64,000 nucleotides of DNA from an uncultured Lachnospiraceae bacterium (lineage in GTDB: Bacteria > Bacillota > Clostridia > Lachnospirales > Lachnospiraceae): positions 49,441-113,440 of the forward strand of contig CAJUJL010000003.1 in NCBI GenBank assembly GCA_910586725.1, read 5' to 3'. The position numbers and the translations under genes were made by a program. The notes below the pieces were generated by a model. It saw nothing but the letters and a program-made list of their open reading frames with translations, had not been told where the DNA came from and did no database searches. Below are positions 53,779 through 61,912 of the stretch, one piece after another; position 1 is the stretch's first letter, and every line of letters begins with the position of its first letter.

Positions 53779-55905
53779 ATGGAAAAAGAGAAAAATTTTA
53801 CAAATGCGGAATATTATGAAAACAGAGAATTGAGCTGGCTGAAATTTAACGCACGCGTATTGAACGAGGCAAGGGATAAGTCGATTCCATTATTGGAGCG
53901 GCTGAAATTTATCGGCATTACATCTTCCAACCTGGATGAGTTTTTTATGGTCCGCGTAGCGTCTTTAAAAGACATGGTGCATGCGGGATATAAGAAGAAA
54001 GACATTGCGGGAATGACGGCGGCGGAGCAGCTCGCGGCGATCAATGCCGACACAAGAGTATTGGTAGACACGCAGTATTCTACGTATAACCGTTCAATGC
54101 TTCCTATGTTAAAAGAGCGGAACATCGAAATTATCGATTCCTATGAAGCATTGAATGAAGAACAGAAAGAATATGCGGACGTATATTTCAAGGATTCTGT
54201 ATACCCGGTGCTTACGCCGATGGCGGTGGACGCATCCAAGCCGTTTCCGTTGATCCGCAATAAAACGTTAAACATCGGAGCTTTGATCAAAGGCAAAGGC
54301 GCAGATAAGGATATTGATTTTGCAACTGTGCAGGTGCCTTCCGTGCTTCCCAGGATGATTGAGCTTCCTTCCGGAAAAGAAAACGGGCGCACCTATATTC
54401 TGCTTGAGAAAATGATTGAGCACAATATTTCAAAGCTGTTTTTAAACTTTAAAGTCGCATGCGCATTCCCTTACCGGGTTATGAGGAATGCGGATCTTCC
54501 CATTGACGAAGACGAAGCCGCCGATCTGTTAAAAGAGATTCAAAAACAGTTGAAAAAGCGTCAGTGGGGCGAAGTCATTCGTCTGGAGGTGGAAGACGGA
54601 ATAGAAGAGAAGCTTTTAACTATTTTAAAAGATAAATTAAAGGTAAAAGACGAAGACGTCTACAAAATAGACGGGCCGCTCGATCTTACTTTTGTTATGA
54701 AGCTGTCCGGTCTGGAGGGCTATGACGATTTAAGGTACAAAAAGCATCAGCCCCAAAAGCTTCCGCAGATAGAAGCGGGAGAAGATATTTTTGCGGCAAT
54801 CCGCAACGGAGATATTTTTATGCATCATCCGTACCAGACATTTGATCCTGTGGTGGATTTTATCCGTCAGGCGTCCGTGGATCCGGATGTGCTCGCCATC
54901 AAACAGACGCTTTACCGCGTGAGCGGAAATTCCCCCATTATCAGCTCTTTGGCTCAGGCGGCGGAAAACGGAAAACAGGTATTTGTTCTGGTAGAATTAA
55001 AGGCGCGGTTCGATGAGGAACATAACATTGCATGGGCAAAAAAATTAGAGAAATCCGGATGTCATGTCATATATGGTTTGGTAGGGTTGAAAACGCACAG
55101 CAAAATTGCGCTTGTCGTCCGGAGGGAAGAAGAGGGGATTCGCAGATACGTACACTTGGGAACCGGCAATTATAACGATTCTACGGCAAAGCTTTATACG
55201 GACTGCGGGATATTCACCTGTTCCGAAGCAATCGGAGAAGACGCGACGGCAGTTTTTAACATGCTCTCGGGTTATTCCGAGCCGCTGTCCTGGAACCGTC
55301 TCGTGGTGGCTCCGATTTGGCTTAGAAAGAAATTTCTGAAATTAATAGGCAGAGAAACGAAGCATGCAAAAGAAGGAAAAGAAGCCAAAATTATTGCAAA
55401 GATGAATTCTCTCTGCGATAAAGACATTATTGCGGCATTGTACGAGGCGTCCGCGGCGGGCGTGCAGATTGACCTTGTTGTAAGAGGAATCTGCTGCCTG
55501 AGGGTTGGCATACCGGGAGTCAGTGAAAACATACGCGTGCGTTCCATCGTAGGAAATTTTCTGGAGCACAGCAGGATCTTCTATTTTTATAACGACGGAC
55601 AGCCGGAGATTTATATGGGAAGCGCCGACTGGATGCCCAGGAATTTAGACCGCCGCGTGGAAATTTTGTTTCCGGTGGAAGACGAAGCAATCCAGAAAAC
55701 CGTATGTCATATTCTGGAAGTTGAGCTGAAAGACAATGTGAAAGCGCATATCTTAAACAAAGACGGTTTGTATGAGAAAATCGATAAAAGAGGAAAAGTA
55801 TTGATCAATTCGCAGGAACAGTTCTGCAAAGAAGCAAAAGTAAAAAGGCCCAAAGAGAAAAGCAAATACCAGGCCAGGGTCTTTATCCCGGCGGAGCCGA
55901 TATAA
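53779..55905 (+). CDS. ppk1: Polyphosphate kinase
   Basis: 708 residues, full length for PPK1: an N-terminal domain with ENRELSWLKFNARVL, a head domain, and two phospholipase-D-like catalytic domains. The phospho-His is expected in GLKTHSKIALVVRRE, and RYVHLGTGNYNDSTA follows. It reversibly moves the ATP gamma-phosphate onto polyphosphate at the membrane face. It is 13 bp after ppx. Confidence 0.96.
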   Translation: MEKEKNFTNAEYYENRELSWLKFNARVLNEARDKSIPLLERLKFIGITSSNLDEFFMVRVASLKDMVHAGYKKKDIAGMTAAEQLAAINADTRVLVDTQYSTYNRSMLPMLKERNIEIIDSYEALNEEQKEYADVYFKDSVYPVLTPMAVDASKPFPLIRNKTLNIGALIKGKGADKDIDFATVQVPSVLPRMIELPSGKENGRTYILLEKMIEHNISKLFLNFKVACAFPYRVMRNADLPIDEDEAADLLKEIQKQLKKRQWGEVIRLEVEDGIEEKLLTILKDKLKVKDEDVYKIDGPLDLTFVMKLSGLEGYDDLRYKKHQPQKLPQIEAGEDIFAAIRNGDIFMHHPYQTFDPVVDFIRQASVDPDVLAIKQTLYRVSGNSPIISSLAQAAENGKQVFVLVELKARFDEEHNIAWAKKLEKSGCHVIYGLVGLKTHSKIALVVRREEEGIRRYVHLGTGNYNDSTAKLYTDCGIFTCSEAIGEDATAVFNMLSGYSEPLSWNRLVVAPIWLRKKFLKLIGRETKHAKEGKEAKIIAKMNSLCDKDIIAALYEASAAGVQIDLVVRGICCLRVGIPGVSENIRVRSIVGNFLEHSRIFYFYNDGQPEIYMGSADWMPRNLDRRVEILFPVEDEAIQKTVCHILEVELKDNVKAHILNKDGLYEKIDKRGKVLINSQEQFCKEAKVKRPKEKSKYQARVFIPAEPI

Positions 55906-55922
55906 AACAAAAAGGAGCGTTT

Positions 55923-56735
55923 ATGGAAAAGGGCAGAATACTTTTTACCGATCTGGATGGAACCCTGCTGTCAGACGACAATCAAATTTCGAAGAAAAAT
56001 CACGGGGCAATTGAAGATACGCTGAAAAAGGGCAGCTTTGTCGCAGCTGCGACAGGCAGACCTTTAGAAAGCGCCAAAGCCGTGGCGAAGAAGCTGGGGC
56101 TTATAGGCAGGGGATGTTATCTGATTGCGTTTAACGGCTCCATCCTCTATGATTGTTTTGAAGAAAAAATCCTGTATGAACAAACCATTCCCATAGCTAT
56201 CGTAAAAAAGATGTTAAATGAGGCTGAGAAAGCGGGCATTTATATGCAGACATACGATAAAACGGCGATTTTGGCAAAAGCGCATACGAAAGAGCTGGAT
56301 TACTATGCGAAGCGTACGGGAATGGCGTACCGCATTCAGCCGGATCTTTCGGAATCGCTCAGAGAGGAGCCGTACAAAGCTCTGTTGATTGATCTGGAAA
56401 GCAGAAAGAAGCTTGAAGATTTTCAAACAAGAAACAACGCATGGACGAAGGAGAAGCTAAACAGCTTTTTTTCCTGTAAAGAATATCTGGAATACTGTCC
56501 GGTTGGAGTGGATAAGGGGGCTGCGGTATTACAGCTTTGCAGAATCCTTGGCATTTCGCCGGAGCAGGCCGTGGCCGTTGGAGATGAATCGAATGATATT
56601 TCGATGATTAAAGAGGCCGGAATAGGCGTTGCCGTAAAAAACGCCGTTTCTGCGGCAAAGGAGGCGGCGGATTATATCACCCAAAACGACAACAACCATG
56701 ACGCGGTGGCCGAAGTAATTGAAAAATTTATGTAA
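55923..56735 (+). CDS. Cof-type HAD phosphatase
   Basis: 270 residues. HAD motif I is LFTDLDGTLL (Asp nucleophile and acid), the cap is of C2B type, and motif IV is VGDESNDISMIKEAG. Family members dephosphorylate sugar phosphates or nucleotides with loose specificity. It is 17 bp after ppk1 with an AAAGGAG RBS. Confidence 0.9.
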   Translation: MEKGRILFTDLDGTLLSDDNQISKKNHGAIEDTLKKGSFVAAATGRPLESAKAVAKKLGLIGRGCYLIAFNGSILYDCFEEKILYEQTIPIAIVKKMLNEAEKAGIYMQTYDKTAILAKAHTKELDYYAKRTGMAYRIQPDLSESLREEPYKALLIDLESRKKLEDFQTRNNAWTKEKLNSFFSCKEYLEYCPVGVDKGAAVLQLCRILGISPEQAVAVGDESNDISMIKEAGIGVAVKNAVSAAKEAADYITQNDNNHDAVAEVIEKFM

Positions 56736-56746
56736 TTTACCCATTG

Positions 56747-56788
56747 AAAAACACAGACGCGATTCGAAGGAATGACGTCTGTGTTTTT
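56747..56788. terminator. Bidirectional terminator between the HAD and PHP genes
   Basis: A 13-bp stem (AAAAACACAGACG with CGTCTGTGTTTTT) has A and T tracts at both ends, so it can act for both convergent genes. Confidence 0.8.
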
Positions 56789-56792
56789 GCGT

Positions 56793-57629
56793 TTACCGAA
56801 AGCCTTCCAGAAAAGAATACGGGATGGACAGGTTCCCCCTGCCGCTTCCCAGTCGAATATCGGGCTTGTTGCTTCCATGGAAATCGGAGCCGCCGGAAAA
56901 TTTCAGGTCAAATTCTTTGCCAAGGCTTTTGATATAATGCTCATCAGCCGGCTTGTAAGTGGAGTAGAGAACTTCTATGCCTTCTAAGCCGCATGCCTTG
57001 CAGTCTGAAATCAGTTTCCGCAGCGTATCGTCGCTCATATGGTAAAGAACAGGATGCGCCAAAACGGCTTTTCCATTGGCATGATGGATGAGCGCAATCG
57101 CTTCCTGCGGGGAAATCATTTCTCTTGGCACATTACAGGGGCAGCCGTCCCCGATATATTTTTCGAAAGCCTCTGAAATGGATTTGATATATCCTTTGTC
57201 TAACAAATATCTTGCCACGTGCGCTCTTGTCAAAACGGCGTCCGGGAATTTTTCCTGCAGGGCCTCCTGCGTAATGTCAAAGCCTCTTTCCTGCAGCAGC
57301 CGGTACATTTTCAGATTGCGGTTGTCTCGGTTGTCGCGGAAGTGCGTCAGGTGGCGCAATAATTTTTCGTTTGTCTCGTCCAAAAAGAGGCCGACCATAT
57401 GGATTTCCTGGCCGTCGTATTCTGTGGAAAGCTCTACGCCGGGGATTAATTCTATGGAGGCTGCTTTGGCGGCTTCCTTTGCCTCCGCAATGCCGTCTAC
57501 GGTGTCGTGATCTGTTAATGCAAAGGCAAAAAGGCCGGCTTTCTTTGCTTCGGCGACTAACTGCGAAGGGGTCAATGTGCCGTCGGACGCAGTGGAATGT
57601 ACGTGTAAATCAATGGTTCCTGTATTCAT
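56793..57629 (-). CDS. PHP-domain phosphoesterase (TrpH/YciV-like)
   Basis: 278 residues with the four PHP metal motifs: DLHVHSTASDGTLTP, LTDHDTVDG, a later His in GKAVLAHPVLYH and SGGSDFHGSNKPDI. Relatives (TrpH/YciV, RnaAM) remove 3'-phosphates from 3',5'-nucleoside bisphosphates or act as 5'-3' exonucleases on short RNA. The catalytic set is complete. The minus-strand promoter at 57694-57722 is clear. Confidence 0.88.
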   Translation of the reverse strand: MNTGTIDLHVHSTASDGTLTPSQLVAEAKKAGLFAFALTDHDTVDGIAEAKEAAKAASIELIPGVELSTEYDGQEIHMVGLFLDETNEKLLRHLTHFRDNRDNRNLKMYRLLQERGFDITQEALQEKFPDAVLTRAHVARYLLDKGYIKSISEAFEKYIGDGCPCNVPREMISPQEAIALIHHANGKAVLAHPVLYHMSDDTLRKLISDCKACGLEGIEVLYSTYKPADEHYIKSLGKEFDLKFSGGSDFHGSNKPDIRLGSGRGNLSIPYSFLEGFR

Positions 57630-57693
57630 GTGAACAGCTCCTTATTTGTTTGTGATTTGTTATTGCAAAACGGGTTTGCGATAATTATTGCTT

Positions 57694-57722
57694 ATTATAA
57701 TGGAGATTCTTGTGGATTACAA
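57694..57722 (-). promoter_or_regulatory. Promoter of the PHP gene
   Basis: On the minus strand, TTGTAA (57717-57722) and TATAAT (57694-57699) have a 17-bp spacer. The 326-bp gap between the PHP gene and the Rpn-like gene also holds the Rpn promoter and nothing else that I recognise. Confidence 0.65.
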
Positions 57723-57859
57723 TAGGTGGTGGGTTAAGATTTGTGGAAGTATTCTACAGAACGGCGAGAAGATAATGCCGAAACAATGGAAAGAGGAGAT
57801 ACAGTCCCTTTAATCCGAATATGACCATATCGTCAAAAAGAAATTTAATGTGAATTTTA

Positions 57860-57888
57860 TTGTAAAGACAGGTGTTTTTTTGTATAAT
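57860..57888 (+). promoter_or_regulatory. Promoter of the Rpn-like gene
   Basis: TTGTAA (57860-57865) and TATAAT (57883-57888) have a 17-bp spacer, about 68 bp before the GTG at 57956. Confidence 0.65.
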
Positions 57889-57955
57889 TGAAGTGTAGCA
57901 GGAGTAGGATATATCGTATCTTGTATCATGTATATTTAGAAATTGGGGTGGTAAA

Positions 57956-58830
57956 GTGTCGAACGATGCAAAGCAAACGCGAGAAGTTAAGACAAAGCGC
58001 ACCGCAAAAACAGCGTGTTTTTAGACCTTTTCCAAGATAAAAAGAATTTGCTGAAATTATATAAAACATTACATCCAGAGGATACAGACGCAACAGAGGA
58101 CACGCTGGATATTGTTACAATAGATAATGTTCTGACAGATAATCTTTATAATGATTTGGGGATAATGGGGGGCAACAACAGATTACTTTTGCTGTTAGAG
58201 GCGCAATCCGGCTGGACGGTAAATATCCTAATCAGAATACTGTTGTATTTGGCGCAGAGCTATCATGAATATTTCGAGCGGACCAGTCAGAGCCTGTATA
58301 AAAGCAGGAAAGTAAAAATGTCCAAGCCTGAATTATATATAATTTTCACAGGAAACAAAGGCAGAAAACCAGATACTATATCGTTGTCCAAAGAATTTTT
58401 TGACGGCGCTGATATTGACATTGAGGTAAGGGCAAAGGTCATCTATGAAAGTGACACGGAGGATATTATCAATCAATATATTATTTTCTGCAAAGTTTTT
58501 GATAAACAGCGAAAACTGTATGGAATGACAGAGCAGACAGTGAAAGAAACAATTCGTATTTGTAAAGATAGGAATATCTTAAAGGAGTATCTGATTAGCA
58601 GGGAAAAGGAGGTTGTGACGATTATGATGAGTTTATTCGATGACGAACAGATAATGAAAACATATTGGAAGGATATGGAAAATACTCTTGCTTATAAGAA
58701 AGACAAAGAAACAGCCGAAAGGCTGATAAAGATGAGAAAGCTGTCGCTTGAAGAAATTAGTCTATGTGTTCCCTCATTGTCATTTGATGAATTAAGAAAG
58801 CTGAAAGCCGAGATTATGCAGTTGGTGTAA
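57956..58830 (+). pseudogene. Rpn-family PD-(D/E)XK nuclease, frameshifted near the N-terminus
   Basis: From 58015 on, an open frame of 271 residues matches the Rpn/transposase-like nuclease family (LFQDKKNLLKLYKTLHPED, DNVLTDNLYNDLGIM, LLLLEAQSGWTVNILIRILLYLAQSY). The expected leader (GTG at 57956 after GGGGTGG, SNDAKQTREVKTKRTAK) lies in a different frame and meets TAG after TACF. One extra A in the A5 run at 58006-58010 would join the two as AKNSVFLDLF. So it is a one-base deletion, a sequencing error, or a slippage-dependent frame. Rpn proteins promote RecA-independent recombination and behave as mobile-like or phase-variable genes. A strong terminator follows. Confidence 0.75.
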
Positions 58831-58867
58831 TCAATCTCTCAATCAAAATAAAAAATAGCAATGGCGT

Positions 58868-58902
58868 TAGAGTATATAGAAACTGAAAATCTATATACTC
58901 TA
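58868..58902 (+). terminator. Terminator after the Rpn-like gene
   Basis: A perfect 13-bp stem (TAGAGTATATAGA with its complement) is followed by seven T. Confidence 0.85.
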
Positions 58903-59131
58903 TTTTTTTGCATCAAGGAGGAACAATGGGCGACAATAGTTAGACCAACGCCATAGGGTGATTGACGCCCTGTTTGCAACAGACGATTGGATAGACAAGG
59001 TATTGAGTTGAGGTATAAATTGTATTTTTTATACAACTGTGATGGTTGAGATGGTAGTTTTAGAAATGTGGTTTTCACTTATTTTCTCCATAAAATCTTC
59101 TAGTACATCTTTTGTCATGAGTCTATGAGGA
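58903..59131. other. Gene-poor interval
   Basis: This stretch holds no gene I can support. It has a GGAGG followed by a five-codon frame, an 8-bp inverted match (ATGGCGTT at 58861 and AACGCCAT at 58947) and two small hairpins. It could be debris of a mobile element. Confidence 0.4.
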
Positions 59132-59390
59132 TTTGTGCAAAATTAATAAAAAATCGAAAAAATATTAAAAAAAATATATCTGTTGACATTATTTATAAAA
59201 AAGGATAAGATTAAAATATAATTATATATAAAGATTAACAAGATATATTTCGAATTAAAACAAAATAGAAGTTGATATTTTGCAAAAACATGTCGAACAT
59301 ATGTAATTTACAAATAGCCAGGAACGGATTGGCCGAAAGGGGAAGAGCGTATGAAAAAAATAAGTGAAAAGAAAATGAACAGAAGAATTT
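59132..59390 (+). repeat. Duplicated leader, copy A
   Basis: About 259 bp closely match 61654-61912, covering the promoter, the 5' UTR and the first 13 codons of the signal peptide. Differences are scattered base changes without large gaps. In copy A the RBS is weakened (AGGGGA instead of AGGAGA). Confidence 0.85.
59183..59211 (+). promoter_or_regulatory. Promoter in leader copy A
   Basis: TTGACA (59183-59188) and TAAGAT (59206-59211) have a 17-bp spacer. It would now transcribe the remnant gene and the LRR gene. Confidence 0.65.
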
Positions 59391-60039
59391 GCCCAGGGGA
59401 AGACTCCTGATGCCAAAGAAGAACTATGTAGCAGACTATATATTTGCCACTCAAGTAGCAAAAAATGCAGGAAACACTACAAATTTATCAAAAGTAATGG
59501 GACAGGGAAGTTTATGTTATAAAAGAATGAAAATAGCGATTAATTCGTCTGGGATTGTATGGTCACCAAATAGTCGGTACGATGAGGAAAATCCAGATGT
59601 AGTTCGGAAATCATGGAAAAATATTATTAATAGTGCGACAAACTTAAATTATGATGCCCAAACAGCGGAGTTAAAGGAAAAATGGCGCAGGTATTTTTTG
59701 TATGGAATGGCTTCTCATATTATAACGGATACCTTTTCTCACAGTAGTTATTATCTTGACAATAACTTAAAATATGTATGGATTGAGCATCATAATGGAG
59801 CACATGACGTAAAGAATAATCGATTTATATGTGCGGGCAATTCAGCATTTCAAGTTGCTGTTAACAGTCAATTGAAGTATCTCGGAGATGTAACAGATTT
59901 TTCTTCTAAAGGAGAAAGTTGTTGGAATGGATTTTATTTAGGAAATATACTTAAATATGCTTTAGAATCAGATATATACAATGAGGGAATTAATTATTTG
60001 ACAAAAGAATTTGGAGTTATAAATTATTCCTTGCAGTAG
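59351..60039 (+). pseudogene. Internally deleted paralogue of the S8-PLC-like fusion gene
   Basis: The first codons (ATG 59351, MKKISEKKMNRRIC) match the signal peptide of the gene at 61873 but end at TGA 59408. ATG 59410 overlaps this stop (TGATG) and opens a 209-residue frame (KKNYVADYIFATQVAKNAG) that matches the C-terminal domain of the 61873 gene from about residue 507. The whole protease and the first part of the PLC-like domain are missing. A short stretch (59389-59408) matches the protease linker near 63160, so at least two deletions occurred. The remaining HIITDTFSH motif is intact, but secretion and the other predicted ligands are lost. It is 9 bp before the LRR gene. Confidence 0.75.
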
Positions 60040-60048
60040 GAGGTTTAT

Positions 60049-61536
60049 ATGATAAAAAAAATAGTTGCCATTTTGCTTGTCTTTTTGTGTGCTTTTCCTG
60101 TTCCAGCGGTAACTATAAAAGCGGAGAGCGCTTATATAGAAAATGATGAGACAGGGATACCGGATGGTGAATTATATAGGAGCATATTAAGCACATTAAA
60201 AAAGAAAAAGGATGAGAAGTTTACAAAGAAAGAAGCGGCGCGCATAACGCATCTGAGTGTGTTATATGACAAAATAAAAACCTTTCAAGGGATTGGCTGC
60301 TTAAACAATTTAAAAGAACTTAATGCGTTTGGAATCCATGACAGCAATCTGAAAGAGATAGCCCGGGAATTACCGAACCTGCAAAAATTAACCATATGTG
60401 GGTATGACGAAGAATACTGGGAACGCCGGAAAGACGAGCTCGTCTTTGTTATTCCGGAAGAAAGAAAAAATAAACTTAATAGTCTGGATTCTTTGAAAAA
60501 CATGAAAAATCTTGTGTTTTTGGATGTTTCGGACAATAATCTTACCAGTCTGAAAGGAATTGATTTGGGAAAGATTAAGACTTTTCATGCGGCCAATAAT
60601 CAATTGGTGAATTTAAATGGAATAAAAAATCTCAAAAATTTAATTCATTTCGATGTTTCGAATAATAATTTAACAAGCGTGGAAGGGATTGAAAAGTTAA
60701 AGAAACTGAAGAAAATAAATTTATCCGGAAATCATTTGACTGGCTTGAAGGGAATAGAAAAATTAAAGAATCTGGAAGAGTTATATTTGGATTATAACGA
60801 TCTGGAAAAAATTGGCGAAGCAAGTAAGCTGAAGAACCTAAAAACTCTGTATATGAATGGAAATCATCTGACCGAAGTAAAGGGAATCAAAAATTTAAAG
60901 AATTTGAAATGTCTATGGCTTAACCAAAATGAGCTTACGAAAGTGGGAGAAATAAAGCGGTTAAAAAATCTGAAAAGTTTATCCCTGAGTGGAAATCGAA
61001 TCAAAACGCTTTCGGATTCAGATTTAAAAAATCTAAAGAAGTTGACCTATCTGAATCTGTATGAGAACGAATTGAAAAAGCTGCCAGGTAAGAAGAGTAT
61101 GGAAAAATTAAAGATTGTATATTTTTCCTGGAATTATCTGACAAAGAAGGAAATAAAAAAGAAACTGAAAAAAAGGCTATGGGAAGGGCATTCGCTATGC
61201 AGGTGGATGTGGCAGGAGCAGAAGACGGACATTCGCATTGCGTACCTGTCTCCGAATCAAAAATTGAATATTACGAAAGATACAAAGGAAATTGTTGCAA
61301 AGGTTACGCCAGCCAAATTAGAGACTTGCACGCCCCATTTTTATCTTCTTCTGCCGGATGGGAAAACAGCCGGATGGGACGGTGAGAATTACAACGCAGC
61401 CGCAGCGGATACAAACGGAGTATTTCGGATCGAGGGACTCGACCTTAGGGAATACGCGGGAAAAGAAGCGAAGCTGATGTTGATGCTGGACTATGAATGG
61501 AAAATCATTATTGACCGGTTTGTGATACAGGGATAA
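60049..61536 (+). CDS. Secreted leucine-rich-repeat protein
   Basis: 495 residues. A signal peptide (MIKKIVAILLVFLCAFPVPA) ends near IKAES. About a dozen SDS22-type repeats of about 22 residues span roughly 75-385 (for example LKNLIHFDVSNNNLTSVEGI). A C-terminal beta-rich domain of about 110 residues has no known match. No sorting signal or transmembrane tail is seen, so it may be released. Its RBS (AGGAGG) overlaps the stop of the remnant gene, and it shares the copy A promoter. LRR proteins bind other proteins; this one may partner the secreted enzyme family next door. Confidence 0.85.
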   Translation: MIKKIVAILLVFLCAFPVPAVTIKAESAYIENDETGIPDGELYRSILSTLKKKKDEKFTKKEAARITHLSVLYDKIKTFQGIGCLNNLKELNAFGIHDSNLKEIARELPNLQKLTICGYDEEYWERRKDELVFVIPEERKNKLNSLDSLKNMKNLVFLDVSDNNLTSLKGIDLGKIKTFHAANNQLVNLNGIKNLKNLIHFDVSNNNLTSVEGIEKLKKLKKINLSGNHLTGLKGIEKLKNLEELYLDYNDLEKIGEASKLKNLKTLYMNGNHLTEVKGIKNLKNLKCLWLNQNELTKVGEIKRLKNLKSLSLSGNRIKTLSDSDLKNLKKLTYLNLYENELKKLPGKKSMEKLKIVYFSWNYLTKKEIKKKLKKRLWEGHSLCRWMWQEQKTDIRIAYLSPNQKLNITKDTKEIVAKVTPAKLETCTPHFYLLLPDGKTAGWDGENYNAAAADTNGVFRIEGLDLREYAGKEAKLMLMLDYEWKIIIDRFVIQG

Positions 61537-61554
61537 GCTTTTTCAAACGACTTT

Positions 61555-61578
61555 AGGGCCAGTCGGAAAACAGGCTCT
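61555..61578 (+). terminator. Possible terminator after the LRR gene
   Basis: A 6-bp stem (AGGGCC with GGCTCT, one G-T pair) with a 12-nt loop is followed by TTTTC. The hairpin is weak. The rest of the 336-bp gap before the next gene is mainly leader copy B. Confidence 0.4.
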
Positions 61579-61653
61579 TTTCTATTGGGCTGGAAATCAA
61601 TGAAATATAAGTTATTATGATGAAACATATCTTGTTATAAGAATAGATAATAT

Positions 61654-61912
61654 TTTGTGCAAAATTAATAAAAAATGGGAAAAATATTAAAAAAAACATA
61701 TCTGTTGACATTATTTATATAAAATGATAAGATTAAAATATAATTACATATAACGATTAACAAGATACATTTCAAATTAAAATAAAACAGAAGTGGATAT
61801 TTTGCAAAAACATGTCGAACATATGTAATTTACAAATAACCAGGAATGGATTGGCCGAAAGGAGAAGAGCGTATGAAAAAAATGAGTGAAAAGAAAAGGA
61901 ACAGAAGAATCT
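61654..61912 (+). repeat. Duplicated leader, copy B
   Basis: The intact copy of the leader at 59132-59390. It contains a promoter, a 5' UTR of about 130 nt with the conserved TGTCGAACATATGT, an AGGAGA RBS and the start of the signal peptide. Confidence 0.85.
61705..61733 (+). promoter_or_regulatory. Promoter of the S8-PLC-like gene
   Basis: TTGACA (61705-61710) and TAAGAT (61728-61733) have a 17-bp spacer, conserved with copy A. Confidence 0.7.

Noticed and set aside
58920..58990. Possible small gene starting at ATG 58926 after GGAGG
   Set aside because: The frame has only five codons before TAG, and no homologue is recognised.
58839..59078. Minus-strand frame of 79 codons after the Rpn-like gene
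   Set aside because: It spans the terminator hairpin, lacks an RBS and shows no known motif.
60250..61150. CRISPR-like periodicity in the LRR gene
   Set aside because: The repeats are degenerate, in frame and about 66 bp apart, which is explained by the 22-residue leucine-rich repeats.
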